A stretch of 64,000 nucleotides of DNA from Vibrio renipiscarius (lineage in GTDB: Bacteria > Pseudomonadota > Gammaproteobacteria > Enterobacterales > Vibrionaceae), in contig NZ_JTKH01000020.1 of the NCBI RefSeq assembly GCF_000827885.1, positions 45,066-109,065 on the forward strand. The letters are read 5' to 3'. Numbering within the stretch: position 1 is the stretch's first letter; every line of letters begins with the position of its first letter. The position numbers and the translations under genes were made by a program. The notes beneath the pieces are model-generated. The model was given only the letters and a program-made list of their open reading frames with translations. It was not told where the DNA came from and searched no databases. Shown one piece after another: positions 20,720 through 29,950 of this stretch.

Positions 20720-21604
20720 TCAACACAGCTTCGCTTTAATGGTTTCCGCTAGCTGCTCAAAACGCGCTTTAAAAGGCGAACCAGCACGATAGGCCACCAC
20801 AATGCTGCGTGTTGGCTCTGGATTTATCGCTCGCAAGTAGCAAACGCCGTCTTTTTGTTTTTCTTTCGGTGTCGCCAATTGAGGAAGCAATGTAATACCG
20901 CCTCCCGCCGCGACCATGTTACGCAACGTCTCTAAGCTGGTCGCTTTAAATCGTTCATCGTCTTTGGCCCCTGCGGCAAAACAAAAACCTAATGCTTGGT
21001 CACGTAAACAATGACCATCACCCAACGCCAGTACCGTGCGTCCATTAAGTTCCAACATATCAACTTCATCTAACTGCGCCCATTCATGATCACATGGCAC
21101 CGCGACACTGAGTGGCTCGTTGTAGACTTCGATTTCTTTGAATTGTGCCGTTTCAGCCACAGAAGCCAAAACCAAACAATCGAGCTTGCCTTCTTCAAGC
21201 TGGTGCACCAATTGCTGAGTTTGCGCCTCATGCAGATACAGTTCGAGTTCCGGGAACTGATCTTTGAGTGTAGGGACGATACGAGGCAGGATATATGGCC
21301 CAACGGTGGGAATAAAACCAATGTGCATCGGACCGGTCATCGCGCCACTTTGATCACTGGCCATGTCGCGAAATAGCTTAATCTCACTCAGAATTTTTTT
21401 GGCTTGTTCGACCAATTGCAGGCCAGCATCCGTGAACAATACGCGACGACTGCTACGCTCTAATAGCGTTGTACCTAACTCGTCCTCTAACTTACGAATT
21501 TGACCACTCAACGTTGGCTGACTCACATAGCAAGACTCCGCAGCTTTACGAAAATGCTTATGTTCGGCCAATGCCACCAGATACTCAAAATCCCGAATAT
21601 TCAT
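20720..21604 (-). CDS. oxyR: Hydrogen-peroxide-sensing regulator OxyR
   Basis: LysR-family regulator activated by a disulfide. 294 residues starting MNIRDFEYLVALAEHKHFRKAAE with an N-terminal helix-turn-helix. The redox cysteines are present in the standard spacing (GDGHCLRDQALGFC, equivalent to Cys199 and Cys208). The start fits the family; an upstream in-frame ATG exists. Divergent from the peroxiredoxin-glutaredoxin gene with a full OxyR operator between them, so control of the neighbour and of itself is very likely. Confidence 0.96.
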   Translation of the reverse strand: MNIRDFEYLVALAEHKHFRKAAESCYVSQPTLSGQIRKLEDELGTTLLERSSRRVLFTDAGLQLVEQAKKILSEIKLFRDMASDQSGAMTGPMHIGFIPTVGPYILPRIVPTLKDQFPELELYLHEAQTQQLVHQLEEGKLDCLVLASVAETAQFKEIEVYNEPLSVAVPCDHEWAQLDEVDMLELNGRTVLALGDGHCLRDQALGFCFAAGAKDDERFKATSLETLRNMVAAGGGITLLPQLATPKEKQKDGVCYLRAINPEPTRSIVVAYRAGSPFKARFEQLAETIKAKLC

Positions 21605-21632
21605 TCTCTTATATCCCGTACAAATACACTTA

Positions 21633-21669
21633 ATAGGCAAAAACTATTAAAACCATAGCATCAAACGAT
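21633..21669. promoter_or_regulatory. OxyR operator (four-tetranucleotide pattern)
   Basis: Directly seen: ATAG-N7-CTAT-N7-ATAG-N7-CGAT, spanning 37 bp, which matches the OxyR consensus (ATAG-N7-CTAT-N7-ATAG-N7-CTAT) at 15 of 16 defined bases. A candidate -10 box TATAAT at 21690-21695 for the rightward gene leaves the operator overlapping or abutting the -35 region, the normal position for activation. Confidence 0.9.
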
Positions 21670-21775
21670 TAGAGCTATCAAAAGTTTTTTATAATAATGG
21701 GCTCAACAAAACGAAACAGAGCAGCAAAAAAGATTAAGCTCTGAACCGAATTATCCAATTATTAAGGAAACAATT

Positions 21776-22504
21776 ATGTTTGCATCTAAAGAAGGTCAAG
21801 CGGTACCACAAATTACTTTCCCAACTCGCCAAGGCGATGCATGGGTTAACGTAACAACAGAAGAGCTATTCAAAGACAAGACCGTTATCGTATTCAGCTT
21901 GCCTGGTGCATTTACACCAACGTGCTCTTCAAGCCATCTGCCACGTTACAACGAACTATACTCGGTATTCAAAGAAAACGGTGTTGATGACATTCTATGT
22001 GTCTCTGTTAACGATACGTTTGTAATGAACGCTTGGAAAGCAGATCAAGAAGCTGAAAACATCACTTTCATTCCAGACGGTAACGGCGATTTCACCGATG
22101 GCATGGGCATGCTGGTTGAGAAAAATGACATTGGTTTTGGCAAACGTTCATGGCGCTACAGCATGCTGGTTAAAAACGGCGTGGTAGAAAAAATGTTTAT
22201 CGAAGAAGACGTACCAGGTGACCCGTTCAAAGTGTCTGATGCAGACACCATGTTGAACCACATTGCTCCAGAACACAAAGAGCAAGAATCAATCACGGTA
22301 TTCACGAAACCTGGCTGTCCTTTCTGTATGAAAGCGAAACAGAACCTTATCGACAAAGGTCTGAATTACGAAGAAGTGGTTCTAGGTAAAGATGCAACAA
22401 CCGTAAGTCTGCGTGCTATCTCTGGTCGTACGACTGTGCCTCAAGTCTTCATCGGTGGCAAACACATCGGTGGTAGCGAAGAGCTAGAAGCATTCCTAGG
22501 CTAA
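21776..22504 (+). CDS. Hybrid peroxiredoxin-glutaredoxin (Prx5-Grx)
   Basis: Glutathione-dependent peroxidase of 242 residues. The N-terminal Prx5 domain (1-165) has the peroxidatic Cys in [12 protein letters not shown]. The C-terminal glutaredoxin domain (about 175-242) has the CPFC active site ([14 protein letters not shown]) and TVPQVFIGG cis-Pro loop. Such fusions are known from Haemophilus and vibrios and reduce H2O2 and alkyl peroxides with glutathione. AAGGAAACAATT gives a good ribosome site. Divergent from oxyR, with the OxyR operator 107-143 bp upstream. Confidence 0.96.
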   Translation: MFASKEGQAVPQITFPTRQGDAWVNVTTEELFKDKTVIVFSLPGAFTPTCSSSHLPRYNELYSVFKENGVDDILCVSVNDTFVMNAWKADQEAENITFIPDGNGDFTDGMGMLVEKNDIGFGKRSWRYSMLVKNGVVEKMFIEEDVPGDPFKVSDADTMLNHIAPEHKEQESITVFTKPGCPFCMKAKQNLIDKGLNYEEVVLGKDATTVSLRAISGRTTVPQVFIGGKHIGGSEELEAFLG

Positions 22505-22716
22505 TCTCTTAGTCTGATAGGTAAACCCTCTCATTGAGTGGTAAGCCTATTATTCTCCCGGGTCTCAATGGCCCGGGATTCATCCTCAAAATCTAAATTC
22601 CAATCTAGATAAGTAGCAATCCTTATCGAAGGGTCTCTATTTATCTAGGTTTTATGAAATAAATTTCTTTCTTATCGGTTCGACTATCGGTGAGAAACAA
22701 AAAGCGAGAATCCATT

Positions 22717-24189
22717 ATGAAACAATTAATTGTTGATGTAGCCGTGATTGGTGGTGGTACTGCAGGCCTTGGCGCTTATCGTGCAGCAAAAGCACATACT
22801 GACAGCGTAGTGATGATTGAAGGCGGCCCTTACGGCACTACATGTGCGCGCGTTGGTTGTATGCCATCAAAACTGCTGATTGCGGCGGCAGAAAGCGTGC
22901 ACCAAATTGAAAAAGCACCCGGCTTTGGTATTCACCCTCAAGGTGAGATCGTCATCAATGGTCGTGAAGTAATGGACCGAGTAAAACGCGAGCGCGATCG
23001 TTTTGTTGGCTTTGTACTTGAAGGGGTCGATGAAATCCCAGCAGAAGACAAAGTGGCAGGCTTTGCTAAATTTATCGACAACAATACGCTGATCGTCGAT
23101 GACCATACCACCATCAAAGCGGAACGCATTGTGATTGCCACCGGTTCTCGCCCAGCTTATCCAGCCGTTTGGAATGAACTTGGCGATCGCCTAGTGATTA
23201 ACGATGACGTGTTTGATTGGGATGATCTGCCAGAATCAGTGGCGGTATTTGGCCCTGGCGTGATCGGTCTTGAACTGGGTCAAGCGCTGCACCGCTTAGG
23301 CGTCAACGTGAAAGTATTTGGCCTTGGCGGTCAAGTTGGCCCACTCACTGATCCTGAAGTCATGGCCTACGCAACCAAAGCGTTCCAAGAAGAATTCTAC
23401 CTTGATCCTGACGTCAAAGTAGAAAGCATGAAGCGCATTACCGCAACCAATGAAGGTGAAGCCGACAAGGTTGAAATTCAATTTATCAATCACGCTGGCG
23501 AACTAGAAACCTTCATCGTTGACTATGTGTTAGCGGCTACCGGACGTCGTCCGAATGTGGATAAACTATACATTGAAAATACCTCGCTTGAGCTCGATGG
23601 ACGTGGCGTACCAACTGCGGATTACTACACGCTGCAAACGTCAGTAAAGAGCATTTTTATTGCCGGTGACGCAAGCAACCAGATTCCGTTGCTGCATGAA
23701 GCGGCTGATCAAGCGCGTATCGCGGGTGACAATGCAGGCCGCTTCCCTGATATGCGTGCCGGTCTACGTCGCTCGGTGATTTCAGCAGTCTTCTCTGACC
23801 CGCAAATTGCCATGGTTGGTGAAACCCGTAAGCAAATTGAAACGCGCTTAGGCACTTGTGGTTGTTTTGCCATTGGCGAAGTATCGTTTGAAAACCAAGG
23901 TCGCTCACGCGTTATGCTGCGTAACAAAGGGTTACTGCATGTCTATGGTGAACAAGGTACTGGCCGCTTCCTTGGCGCTGAAATGATGGGACCAAATGCT
24001 GAACACCTAGCACACCTATTAGCTTGGGCGCATCAAAGTAAAATGACGGTATCCGAAATGCTCGACATGCCTTTCTACCACCCAGTGATCGAAGAAGGGG
24101 TTCGTACTGCGCTACGTGACCTCAATGCGAAACTCAATCTAGGCCCTGAAATGATCAAACACTGCCTAGATTGCGGCCCAGGCTGTTAA
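22717..24189 (+). CDS. Dihydrolipoyl-dehydrogenase-like flavin disulfide reductase with Cys-rich tail
   Basis: 490-residue member of the pyridine nucleotide-disulfide oxidoreductase class I family. FAD loop IGGGTAGLGAYRA, redox disulfide CARVGC (Cys43, Cys48), NAD(P) loop FGPGVIGLELGQAL, second FAD motif IFIAGDA and the C-terminal His-Glu dyad in FYHPVIEEG. No lipoyl domain and no neighbouring 2-oxoacid dehydrogenase genes, so it is probably not the housekeeping Lpd. The C-terminus ends HCLDCGPGC (Cys483, 486 and 490), an extra cysteine cluster. Downstream of the OxyR-controlled peroxidase by 212 bp. The annotated start is MKQLIVDVAV; a nine-codon longer start is unlikely. The electron acceptor is unknown. 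Confidence 0.85.
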   Translation: MKQLIVDVAVIGGGTAGLGAYRAAKAHTDSVVMIEGGPYGTTCARVGCMPSKLLIAAAESVHQIEKAPGFGIHPQGEIVINGREVMDRVKRERDRFVGFVLEGVDEIPAEDKVAGFAKFIDNNTLIVDDHTTIKAERIVIATGSRPAYPAVWNELGDRLVINDDVFDWDDLPESVAVFGPGVIGLELGQALHRLGVNVKVFGLGGQVGPLTDPEVMAYATKAFQEEFYLDPDVKVESMKRITATNEGEADKVEIQFINHAGELETFIVDYVLAATGRRPNVDKLYIENTSLELDGRGVPTADYYTLQTSVKSIFIAGDASNQIPLLHEAADQARIAGDNAGRFPDMRAGLRRSVISAVFSDPQIAMVGETRKQIETRLGTCGCFAIGEVSFENQGRSRVMLRNKGLLHVYGEQGTGRFLGAEMMGPNAEHLAHLLAWAHQSKMTVSEMLDMPFYHPVIEEGVRTALRDLNAKLNLGPEMIKHCLDCGPGC

Positions 24190-24204
24190 TCATTTAGACT
24201 CAAA

Positions 24205-24241
24205 AACAACAAAGCCTCGCGATGCGAGGCTTTGTTGTTTT
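24205..24241 (+). terminator. Terminator of the disulfide reductase gene
   Basis: AACAACAAAGCCTCGC and GCGAGGCTTTGTTGTT form a 16-bp stem, with flanking A- and T-runs, 15 bp after the stop. It can also serve the minus-strand microprotein gene at 24261. Confidence 0.93.
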
Positions 24242-24260
24242 CAATAGCAATGAACTGACA

Positions 24261-24359
24261 TCAATGCATGGCATGCAAACTAACCATGACGATTGCTGTT
24301 GCACCAATCACAAACCAACTTGAACCCATCACTAAGGCCGCTTTTAGTTCTGTACTCAC
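24261..24359 (-). CDS. YnhF-like membrane microprotein
   Basis: A 32-residue reading frame starting at GTG, preceded by GGAG seven bases upstream. The translation begins MSTELKAALVMG, continues as one hydrophobic membrane helix (about residues 8-27) and ends LHAMH. The MST(D/E)LK start, length and single helix match the YnhF family, which has a 29-residue member in E. coli. The rest of the gap 24190-24585 has only AT-rich sequence. No function is known for the family. Confidence 0.7.
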   Translation of the reverse strand: MSTELKAALVMGSSWFVIGATAIVMVSLHAMH

Positions 24360-24585
24360 TTTACGTCTCCTCACTCTGTCTCGCCGTTTAGCGAGCAAAG
24401 CTTATTTTGATTATTATTTCAGCAATCAAAGTACATGAATTGCGTGCTACTGTTATCGAGAGAAGCTTACTTTGCATATTTGATCTGATCTCAATGACGA
24501 GCTTAGCGATGATCAAGTGACGAATACCAAGTCAGTGAAGAAGCGATTACAATCATCTCCCCCCGACTTTATGTGATCAGAAAAT

Positions 24586-24846
24586 ATGAGCTGCTCTACC
24601 TGTCAACAAAGCTGGTTTTGGCAAAAAATTGGCCGCTGCATGCGTTGTGTATATCAATTGGTCGGGCTGTCGATGCTCAGCGCAGCAATCTGGTGGCTGG
24701 CATTTCGTCACAATCCCAAAAGCATTGAATCGATCGCACTGCTTACTGCCATCTTTGCTTTTAGTGGTTTATTGACTCTGCACCTATGGATGCGTTGGTT
24801 CGTCCTTCCCTTGCAGTCGCGCAAAAGAAAAGAGTCCAGAAATTAG
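24586..24846 (+). CDS. DUF3624 family small membrane protein
   Basis: 86-residue protein beginning MSCSTCQQSWFWQKIGRCMRC. Two CxxC-like cysteine pairs (C3-x2-C6 and C18-x2-C21), then two hydrophobic segments (about 25-42 and 50-70) and a basic tail. The combination is that of the DUF3624 family common in vibrios. The cysteines suggest metal or haem binding or a redox role, but this is not shown. It starts in a gene-poor region and is convergent with argH. Confidence 0.72.
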   Translation: MSCSTCQQSWFWQKIGRCMRCVYQLVGLSMLSAAIWWLAFRHNPKSIESIALLTAIFAFSGLLTLHLWMRWFVLPLQSRKRKESRN

Positions 24847-24963
24847 TCCAATGTGACGAATCGTTAAATAGCCTATCGGGCATAAGCCACTAAGTGATGA
24901 AGTGTTTGATGGTGCTTTAGGATGCAGATTAACAACGTTGTGACTTCAATTAGGCAGGGGGAA

Positions 24964-25020
24964 AGAAAAAAGCCCCGAAATCAATAGTAGACTTCGGGGC
25001 TCTCTTAGATTCATCTAAGA
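24964..25020 (-). terminator. Terminator beyond argH with adjacent palindrome
   Basis: AGCCCCGAA and TTCGGGGCT form a stem (24971-25001) followed on the minus strand by TTTTTTC, a good terminator for the argCBGH operon 200 bp after argH. Just before it lies a second, 18-bp near-palindrome (25003-25020, 8-bp arms) that could pair in competition. Confidence 0.8.
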
Positions 25021-25206
25021 AAAAGCAGTGGTATTAATATAGACCGAGCCTTTTCCTGATGGTTCAATTTTTTATCGATCTTTTTTGATCTTTATTTCAA
25101 ACAAAGCAAAATCAAAGCGTTACGCGATAGCTCTCTGTCTACCTCTTAACCAACGAAGACGACGGCTATAGCGACAACTACAGCGACGGCGACAGCTATG
25201 CCCGTA
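25021..25206. other. Argh 3' gap with a 12-bp imperfect repeat
   Basis: No gene is supported in the gap 24847-25206. Beside the terminator it holds an imperfect 12-bp repeat close to the argH stop (about 25162-25197): GACGGCTATAGC, GACAACTACAGC, GACGGCGACAGC. Read on the minus strand in one frame this would encode a run of Ala, Val and Ile (IAVAVAVVVAIAVV) ending in a stop, but there is no ATG or GTG start in frame. Confidence 0.5.
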
Positions 25207-26580
25207 TTATTTCAAACGCGCCTGCGCCTGCTCGATTGCAAAAGCCACTTGTTCTGGCGCTACGCCGCCCAAGGCATTGCGTTTCGCTAAACAAGATTCA
25301 ATGGTGAGGATGGCATACACGTCTTCCTCAATCACTGCAGAGAACGCTTTTAGCTCTGCCAAAGATAGCGCTTCTAGAGCACAGCCTTTTTCAATCGCCC
25401 CCACCACCGCGACGCCGACGATATGGTGCGCTTCGCGGAAAGGAATACCTTTAGCAACCAAGTAATCCGCCAGTTCTGTTGCATTGGCATAACCTTGCTG
25501 CGCCGCCTCGAGCGTGCGCTCAGCATTGACCTTAATGCCGTCGAAACACAATGCTGCCATGACAGTACAATCAAACCAAGTGTCGAGCGCATCAAACAGC
25601 CCTTCTTTGTCTTCTTGCATATCTTTATTGTAGGCCAATGGCAACGCTTTCACTGTCATCATCATGCCTGCGAGCGAGCCATAGACACGGCCCGTCTTGC
25701 CACGGATAAGCTCGAGCGCATCTGGATTTTTCTTTTGTGGCATCAATGATGAACCTGATGTCACGGTATCAGCCAATTCAATAAAATTCGCTTCGCCTGA
25801 ATTGTAGAAAATCATGTCTTCCGCAAGACGAGAAAGGTGCAGCATTGAGATTGAAGCGACCGACATCAGCTCTAACACGTGGTCACGATCGGAGACTGAA
25901 TCTAATGAGTTGCGTGTCGCTCGGCTAAAACCAAGGTTATGCGCGATTTGCTCGCGATCCATTGGGTAAGCCGTCCCGGCTAGTGCCCCTGAACCCAGTG
26001 GGCAGGTATTTAAACGTGCCGCGGCATCTTTAAGGCGAGAATGGTCACGCTCAAACATATCTACGTAAGCCAAACACCAGTGGGCAAACGTCACTGGCTG
26101 GGCACGCTGCAAGTGCGTGTATCCCGGTAAAACCGTTGTTTGGTGTGCCTGTGCAACCTTCACCATTTGCTGTTGCAGCTGTTCAAGAGCGCTTAACAGT
26201 ACTTCTGCCTGCTCACGGCACCACAATTTCAAGTCCGTTGCGACCTGATCGTTACGTGAACGACCGGTATGCAGTTTTTTTCCTAAATCACCGACTTTAG
26301 CAATCAGCTGCTGTTCTACCCACGAGTGAATATCTTCCGCATCTGAGGCTAAAATTTGTTTAGGATTGTCTTCGACGCTCGCTTTTAGTTCGGCCAAAGC
26401 GAGTTCTAATTGCTGTTGTTCTTGCGAGGAAAGGACGTTGACTGTCACTAGCGCTTTTGACCATGCGATAGAACCGACAATATCTTGCACGGCTAAGCGG
26501 TAATCAAAACGAAGTGAATCGTTGAAATCTTTAAAACGGGTGTCTGCTGCTTGGGTAAATCTACCGCCCCATAATGCCAT
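25207..26580 (-). CDS. argH: Argininosuccinate lyase
   Basis: Last step of arginine synthesis: argininosuccinate to arginine and fumarate. 457 residues starting [10 protein letters not shown] with AGGAGAG upstream; the longer in-frame start is rejected. Landmarks: [17 protein letters not shown], the His of [10 protein letters not shown] and the fumarase/lyase signature [12 protein letters not shown] with the catalytic Ser loop. It is not fused to a GNAT domain here, unlike the argH(A) of many vibrios, which I would expect to extend about 160 residues further. Confidence 0.95.
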   Translation of the reverse strand: MALWGGRFTQAADTRFKDFNDSLRFDYRLAVQDIVGSIAWSKALVTVNVLSSQEQQQLELALAELKASVEDNPKQILASDAEDIHSWVEQQLIAKVGDLGKKLHTGRSRNDQVATDLKLWCREQAEVLLSALEQLQQQMVKVAQAHQTTVLPGYTHLQRAQPVTFAHWCLAYVDMFERDHSRLKDAAARLNTCPLGSGALAGTAYPMDREQIAHNLGFSRATRNSLDSVSDRDHVLELMSVASISMLHLSRLAEDMIFYNSGEANFIELADTVTSGSSLMPQKKNPDALELIRGKTGRVYGSLAGMMMTVKALPLAYNKDMQEDKEGLFDALDTWFDCTVMAALCFDGIKVNAERTLEAAQQGYANATELADYLVAKGIPFREAHHIVGVAVVGAIEKGCALEALSLAELKAFSAVIEEDVYAILTIESCLAKRNALGGVAPEQVAFAIEQAQARLK

Positions 26581-26637
26581 TACATCTCTCCTGATAATCA
26601 AAGGATCTAACCAAAACCACTGGCTAGATCCAAATTA

Positions 26638-26701
26638 GGCGACTCGGACTCCGCCGAGCTTATGACAATCTGACGGGTAAGACCGTTACTCGTCAGATTG
26701 G
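26638..26701 (-). other. Intercistronic hairpins between argG and argH
   Basis: CAATCTGACG (26666-26675) and CGTCAGATTG (26691-26700) form a perfect 10-bp stem with a further GTAA/TTAC pair in the loop, and a second smaller stem (CTCGG/CCGAG) lies next to it. No T-tract follows, so it is not an obvious terminator. It may stabilise or process the argGH transcript. Confidence 0.6.
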
Positions 26702-26711
26702 TGACCATTCA

Positions 26712-27929
26712 CTATTTTTTGTTCGCCGCGTTTAACGCTCTGATTCTGCTTGATAGTGAGTACAGACGGATAAAGCCGCCTGCATGGCTTTGGTCGTAAA
26801 CTTCATCGGCACCAAAGGTCGCAAACTCTTCATTGTACAGACTGTTGTCCGAACGCTTCTGAGTCACCATCGCTTGGCCTTTGTAAAGTTTCACCACCAC
26901 TTCACCGTTTACGTCCTGCGCCAGCTCTTCTGCTGCAGCCAGAATCGATTTACATAACGGAGTGAACCAACGACCATCGTATACAAGATGTGATGCTTTT
27001 ACACCCAATTCTTCACGGAACTCAAACGAGGTTTTATCCAGAACAAGTTGCTCAACCGCACGTAACGCTTCCATGATAATGGTGCCACCCGGGGTTTCAT
27101 AACAGCCACGAGACTTCATGCCCACTAAACGGTTTTCGACGATATCGATACGGCCTACACCGTGTTTCGCGCCTTTATCGTTCAGATAAACCAGTGCGTT
27201 GTAAGGTGTCATCGCTTCGCCATCAACCGCAACCACTTCGCCTTTTTCCACTTTCAATGAGACATATTCAGCTTCGTTTGGCGCTTGCTCAGGATCAGTT
27301 GTCCAAGCCCAGCAATCTGCGTTCGTCGCGTTCCATGTATCTTCAAGCACGCCGCCTTCCGTTGATAGGTGCCATGCGTTGGCATCACGTGAATAAATCT
27401 TAGTGATTGACGCAGAACACGGGATTTTGCGCTCTTCAAGGTAATCCAAACACTCTTCACGACTGACAAGATCCCATTCACGCCAAGGGGCAATCACTGC
27501 AAGATCTGGGGCAAGTGCCGCGAAGGCGCCTTCAAAACGGATTTGGTCGTTACCTTTACCCGTACAGCCATGACATAGCGCATCAGCACCGACTTTACGT
27601 GCGATTTCAACTTGCGCTTTGGCAATGATAGGACGTGCCATTGATGTGCCTAGTAGGTATTTACCTTCGTAGCAGGCACCCGTTTTAAGCGTTGGGTAAA
27701 TGTAATCGGCCACCATCTCTTCTTTTAGGTCAACCACATAACACTCTGATGCACCTGAAGCGATCGCTTTAGCTTCAATCCCTTCCAACTCGTAGAAACC
27801 TTGGCCTACATCAGCCACGAAGGCGACCACTTCACAGTCATAGTTTTCTTTTAGCCACGGAATGATCACCGATGTATCCAAACCACCAGAATAGGCAACC
27901 ACAACTTTATTTACGTTTACTTTACTCAT
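26712..27929 (-). CDS. argG: Argininosuccinate synthase
   Basis: Joins citrulline and aspartate using ATP. 405 residues starting [20 protein letters not shown], with the PP-loop [24 protein letters not shown] and the aspartate/citrulline-binding region [10 protein letters not shown]. The track-independent start is set by GGAGAGTTGAAC before ATG. It lies between argB and argH. Confidence 0.97.
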   Translation of the reverse strand: MSKVNVNKVVVAYSGGLDTSVIIPWLKENYDCEVVAFVADVGQGFYELEGIEAKAIASGASECYVVDLKEEMVADYIYPTLKTGACYEGKYLLGTSMARPIIAKAQVEIARKVGADALCHGCTGKGNDQIRFEGAFAALAPDLAVIAPWREWDLVSREECLDYLEERKIPCSASITKIYSRDANAWHLSTEGGVLEDTWNATNADCWAWTTDPEQAPNEAEYVSLKVEKGEVVAVDGEAMTPYNALVYLNDKGAKHGVGRIDIVENRLVGMKSRGCYETPGGTIIMEALRAVEQLVLDKTSFEFREELGVKASHLVYDGRWFTPLCKSILAAAEELAQDVNGEVVVKLYKGQAMVTQKRSDNSLYNEEFATFGADEVYDQSHAGGFIRLYSLSSRIRALNAANKK

Positions 27930-27984
27930 GTTCAACTCTCCTAGCCTAAGCAGCATCCTGTGCTTAAGCATTAATCCTTGTTAT

Positions 27985-28779
27985 TTATGACTGCGGCAAA
28001 AATTGTGTGCCGATACTCTTGCCAGCAAAAAGCTCGGCTAATTTTTCTGGGTAGCGCCAAGTGGCGACTTCGATTGGTCGTCCAAGATCATTGGCTGCCT
28101 CAAGCGCCGCTTTCACTTTGACGATCATCCCATCGGTAATCACTTGGTCTTCAATCAGTTTATTGGCGGTTGGCTCATCCAAGTTCGAGATCAACTGCCC
28201 TTTTCCATCCAATACACCACTCACATCGGACAACAAAACCAACTCAGCATCTAAGGCTCCAGCAACCGCCACGGCGGCTTGGTCGGCATTCACATTCATC
28301 ATCTGTCCATCTTGGGTTAAACCAATAGAACTGATGATTGGCAATGCGCCCGCGGCGAGAATCGCTTGCAATACCATAGAGTTACCCGGAGAGGCTTTAC
28401 CAACCGCGCCTAACTCTGGATCAAGCTCCACGACTTGGCATAAACCACCATCCGCTAAGCACAAACCCACCGCTTGCAAACCGGCGTTGATGGCTTGGCC
28501 TTGCAGTTGTTTGTTTGCCGTGCCCGCAAGTGCGCCTACAATCAATGGAATTTGATCGTAAGGTGTCACTCGTAAGCCTTGTTTTTTAACCGTTTCTAAC
28601 TGCAACTTCGCCATCAGTTCATCGACTAAGTCACCGCCGCCATGAACAATCACGATTGGACGCTGAGCTTGCGCTTGATAATGGGCAATCGCCACAAACA
28701 ATTGGTTAAGTGTCTCTGTGCAAGACAGAGCTGCACCGCCCAGCTTGACGACTAATGGAGTTTGCTTGTTATCTGTCAT
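27985..28779 (-). CDS. argB: Acetylglutamate kinase
   Basis: Second step of arginine synthesis: phosphorylates N-acetylglutamate. 264 residues, amino-acid kinase fold: VVKLGGAAL near the N-terminus, [21 protein letters not shown] and the DG(M)IVKV region near the C-terminus. Short E. coli type without the N-terminal helix of arginine-inhibited enzymes. AAGGA precedes the second of two ATGs; the first is two codons upstream. Confidence 0.95.
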   Translation of the reverse strand: MTDNKQTPLVVKLGGAALSCTETLNQLFVAIAHYQAQAQRPIVIVHGGGDLVDELMAKLQLETVKKQGLRVTPYDQIPLIVGALAGTANKQLQGQAINAGLQAVGLCLADGGLCQVVELDPELGAVGKASPGNSMVLQAILAAGALPIISSIGLTQDGQMMNVNADQAAVAVAGALDAELVLLSDVSGVLDGKGQLISNLDEPTANKLIEDQVITDGMIVKVKAALEAANDLGRPIEVATWRYPEKLAELFAGKSIGTQFLPQS

Positions 28780-28797
28780 AACCATTCCTTGTGCTGA

Positions 28798-29799
28798 CTA
28801 AATCAGCGCGGTTAGCTCAGGGAATCCATAATGGATATTTAGGCACTGCATCGCTTGACTGGATGCACCTTTGAGTAAGTTATCAATCGCTGCGCAAGTG
28901 ATAATGTGTTCGCCTTGTACTTTCCAGCCGATATCACAAAAAGGCGTAAACTGAACGTTTTGCAGCTTAGGCACGCCCTCAACCAAACGTACCGCTAACT
29001 TGTCTTGATAAGCCGCTTGATAAACTTGTGCGACCTGTTCATCCGTGATGCCCGCTTTAAGTTTCATGGTAATCGTGGCAAAAATACCACGCTTGAAATT
29101 ACCCAAATGCGGCGTGAAAATCACATCACAACCAAGGTGCGAGGCAATCTCTGGTTGATGGCGATGAGAGAAGATTCCGTAAGCCTGTAGGCTCACTTCG
29201 CAAAAACTGTTGTTGAGGGTCGCTTTACGGCCAGCGCCCGTCGCGCCGCTAGTGGCATTGATGACTGGCCATTGATGGGTATCGATAAGGCCCGCATCGA
29301 GAAGTGGTTTGATCGCCAGTTGTGAAGCCGTTGGGTAACAGCCAGGAACCGCAATCAGCTGGCTTTGTTTGATGTCAGTCACCGCCCATTCAGCCAAACC
29401 ATACGCCGCGCTATCAAGCAATGATTCGTGTTGATGTTCAAAACCGTAGAATTCTGGATAGAAACCTTGTTTCTTCACGCGAAATGCACAGGACAAATCA
29501 AAGACCTGACAACCATGCTTGAGCAATTCAGGGGCAAGGTCGTGGCTGACTTCATGAGCCGTCGCCAGAAAAATAACGTCCGCTTGTTGAGCCACTTCGG
29601 CGATATTCGTTAATGGCTGCACTTTGTCGTCAACCAAACCCGCCAGTTTGCCATGTAGGGATGAGATCGGTTTTCCTGCATCCGCGCTATTGGCGGAGAC
29701 ATATAAACCTGCTAGCGTAAGCTCTGGGTGTTTATACACCATCAGTGCCAGCTCAGCTCCGGTATACCCTGTTGCACCTATGATGGTCGTTTTCAGCAT
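28798..29799 (-). CDS. argC: N-acetyl-gamma-glutamyl-phosphate reductase
   Basis: Third step of arginine synthesis. 333 residues with NAD(P) loop [11 protein letters not shown], the catalytic Cys in VPGCYPTAS and His in the FSHRHQPEI area. First gene of argCBGH, divergent from argE with the ArgR box between. Confidence 0.97.
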   Translation of the reverse strand: MLKTTIIGATGYTGAELALMVYKHPELTLAGLYVSANSADAGKPISSLHGKLAGLVDDKVQPLTNIAEVAQQADVIFLATAHEVSHDLAPELLKHGCQVFDLSCAFRVKKQGFYPEFYGFEHQHESLLDSAAYGLAEWAVTDIKQSQLIAVPGCYPTASQLAIKPLLDAGLIDTHQWPVINATSGATGAGRKATLNNSFCEVSLQAYGIFSHRHQPEIASHLGCDVIFTPHLGNFKRGIFATITMKLKAGITDEQVAQVYQAAYQDKLAVRLVEGVPKLQNVQFTPFCDIGWKVQGEHIITCAAIDNLLKGASSQAMQCLNIHYGFPELTALI

Positions 29800-29867
29800 T
29801 TCAAGACATCCATTTCTTTAATATTGGCCACCAGCAAGGTGACTAAAAAACTATTTCAAACGCTCAT

Positions 29868-29910
29868 TAATGATTTTTTATTCATTAAAAATGATTTAAT
29901 ATGTTTTTAC
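29868..29910. promoter_or_regulatory. ArgR operator between argC and argE
   Basis: ATGATTTTTTATTCATT (29870-29886) fits the ARG-box consensus TGAAT-W4-ATTCA with one mismatch. A weaker second half (AAATGATTTAATATG) follows after about three bases, the usual spacing of paired boxes. It sits midway between the divergent argC and argE genes, so both are expected to be repressed by arginine. Confidence 0.8.
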
Positions 29911-29950
29911 CTTCTTAGTGTGATTCTGTCAACAGGGAAACGAAGATAAA

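Noticed and set aside
25100..25330. Plus-strand Tyr/Ser/Asp-rich peptide from the 12-bp repeat before argH
   Set aside because: No start codon in frame, and it continues into the antisense of argH.
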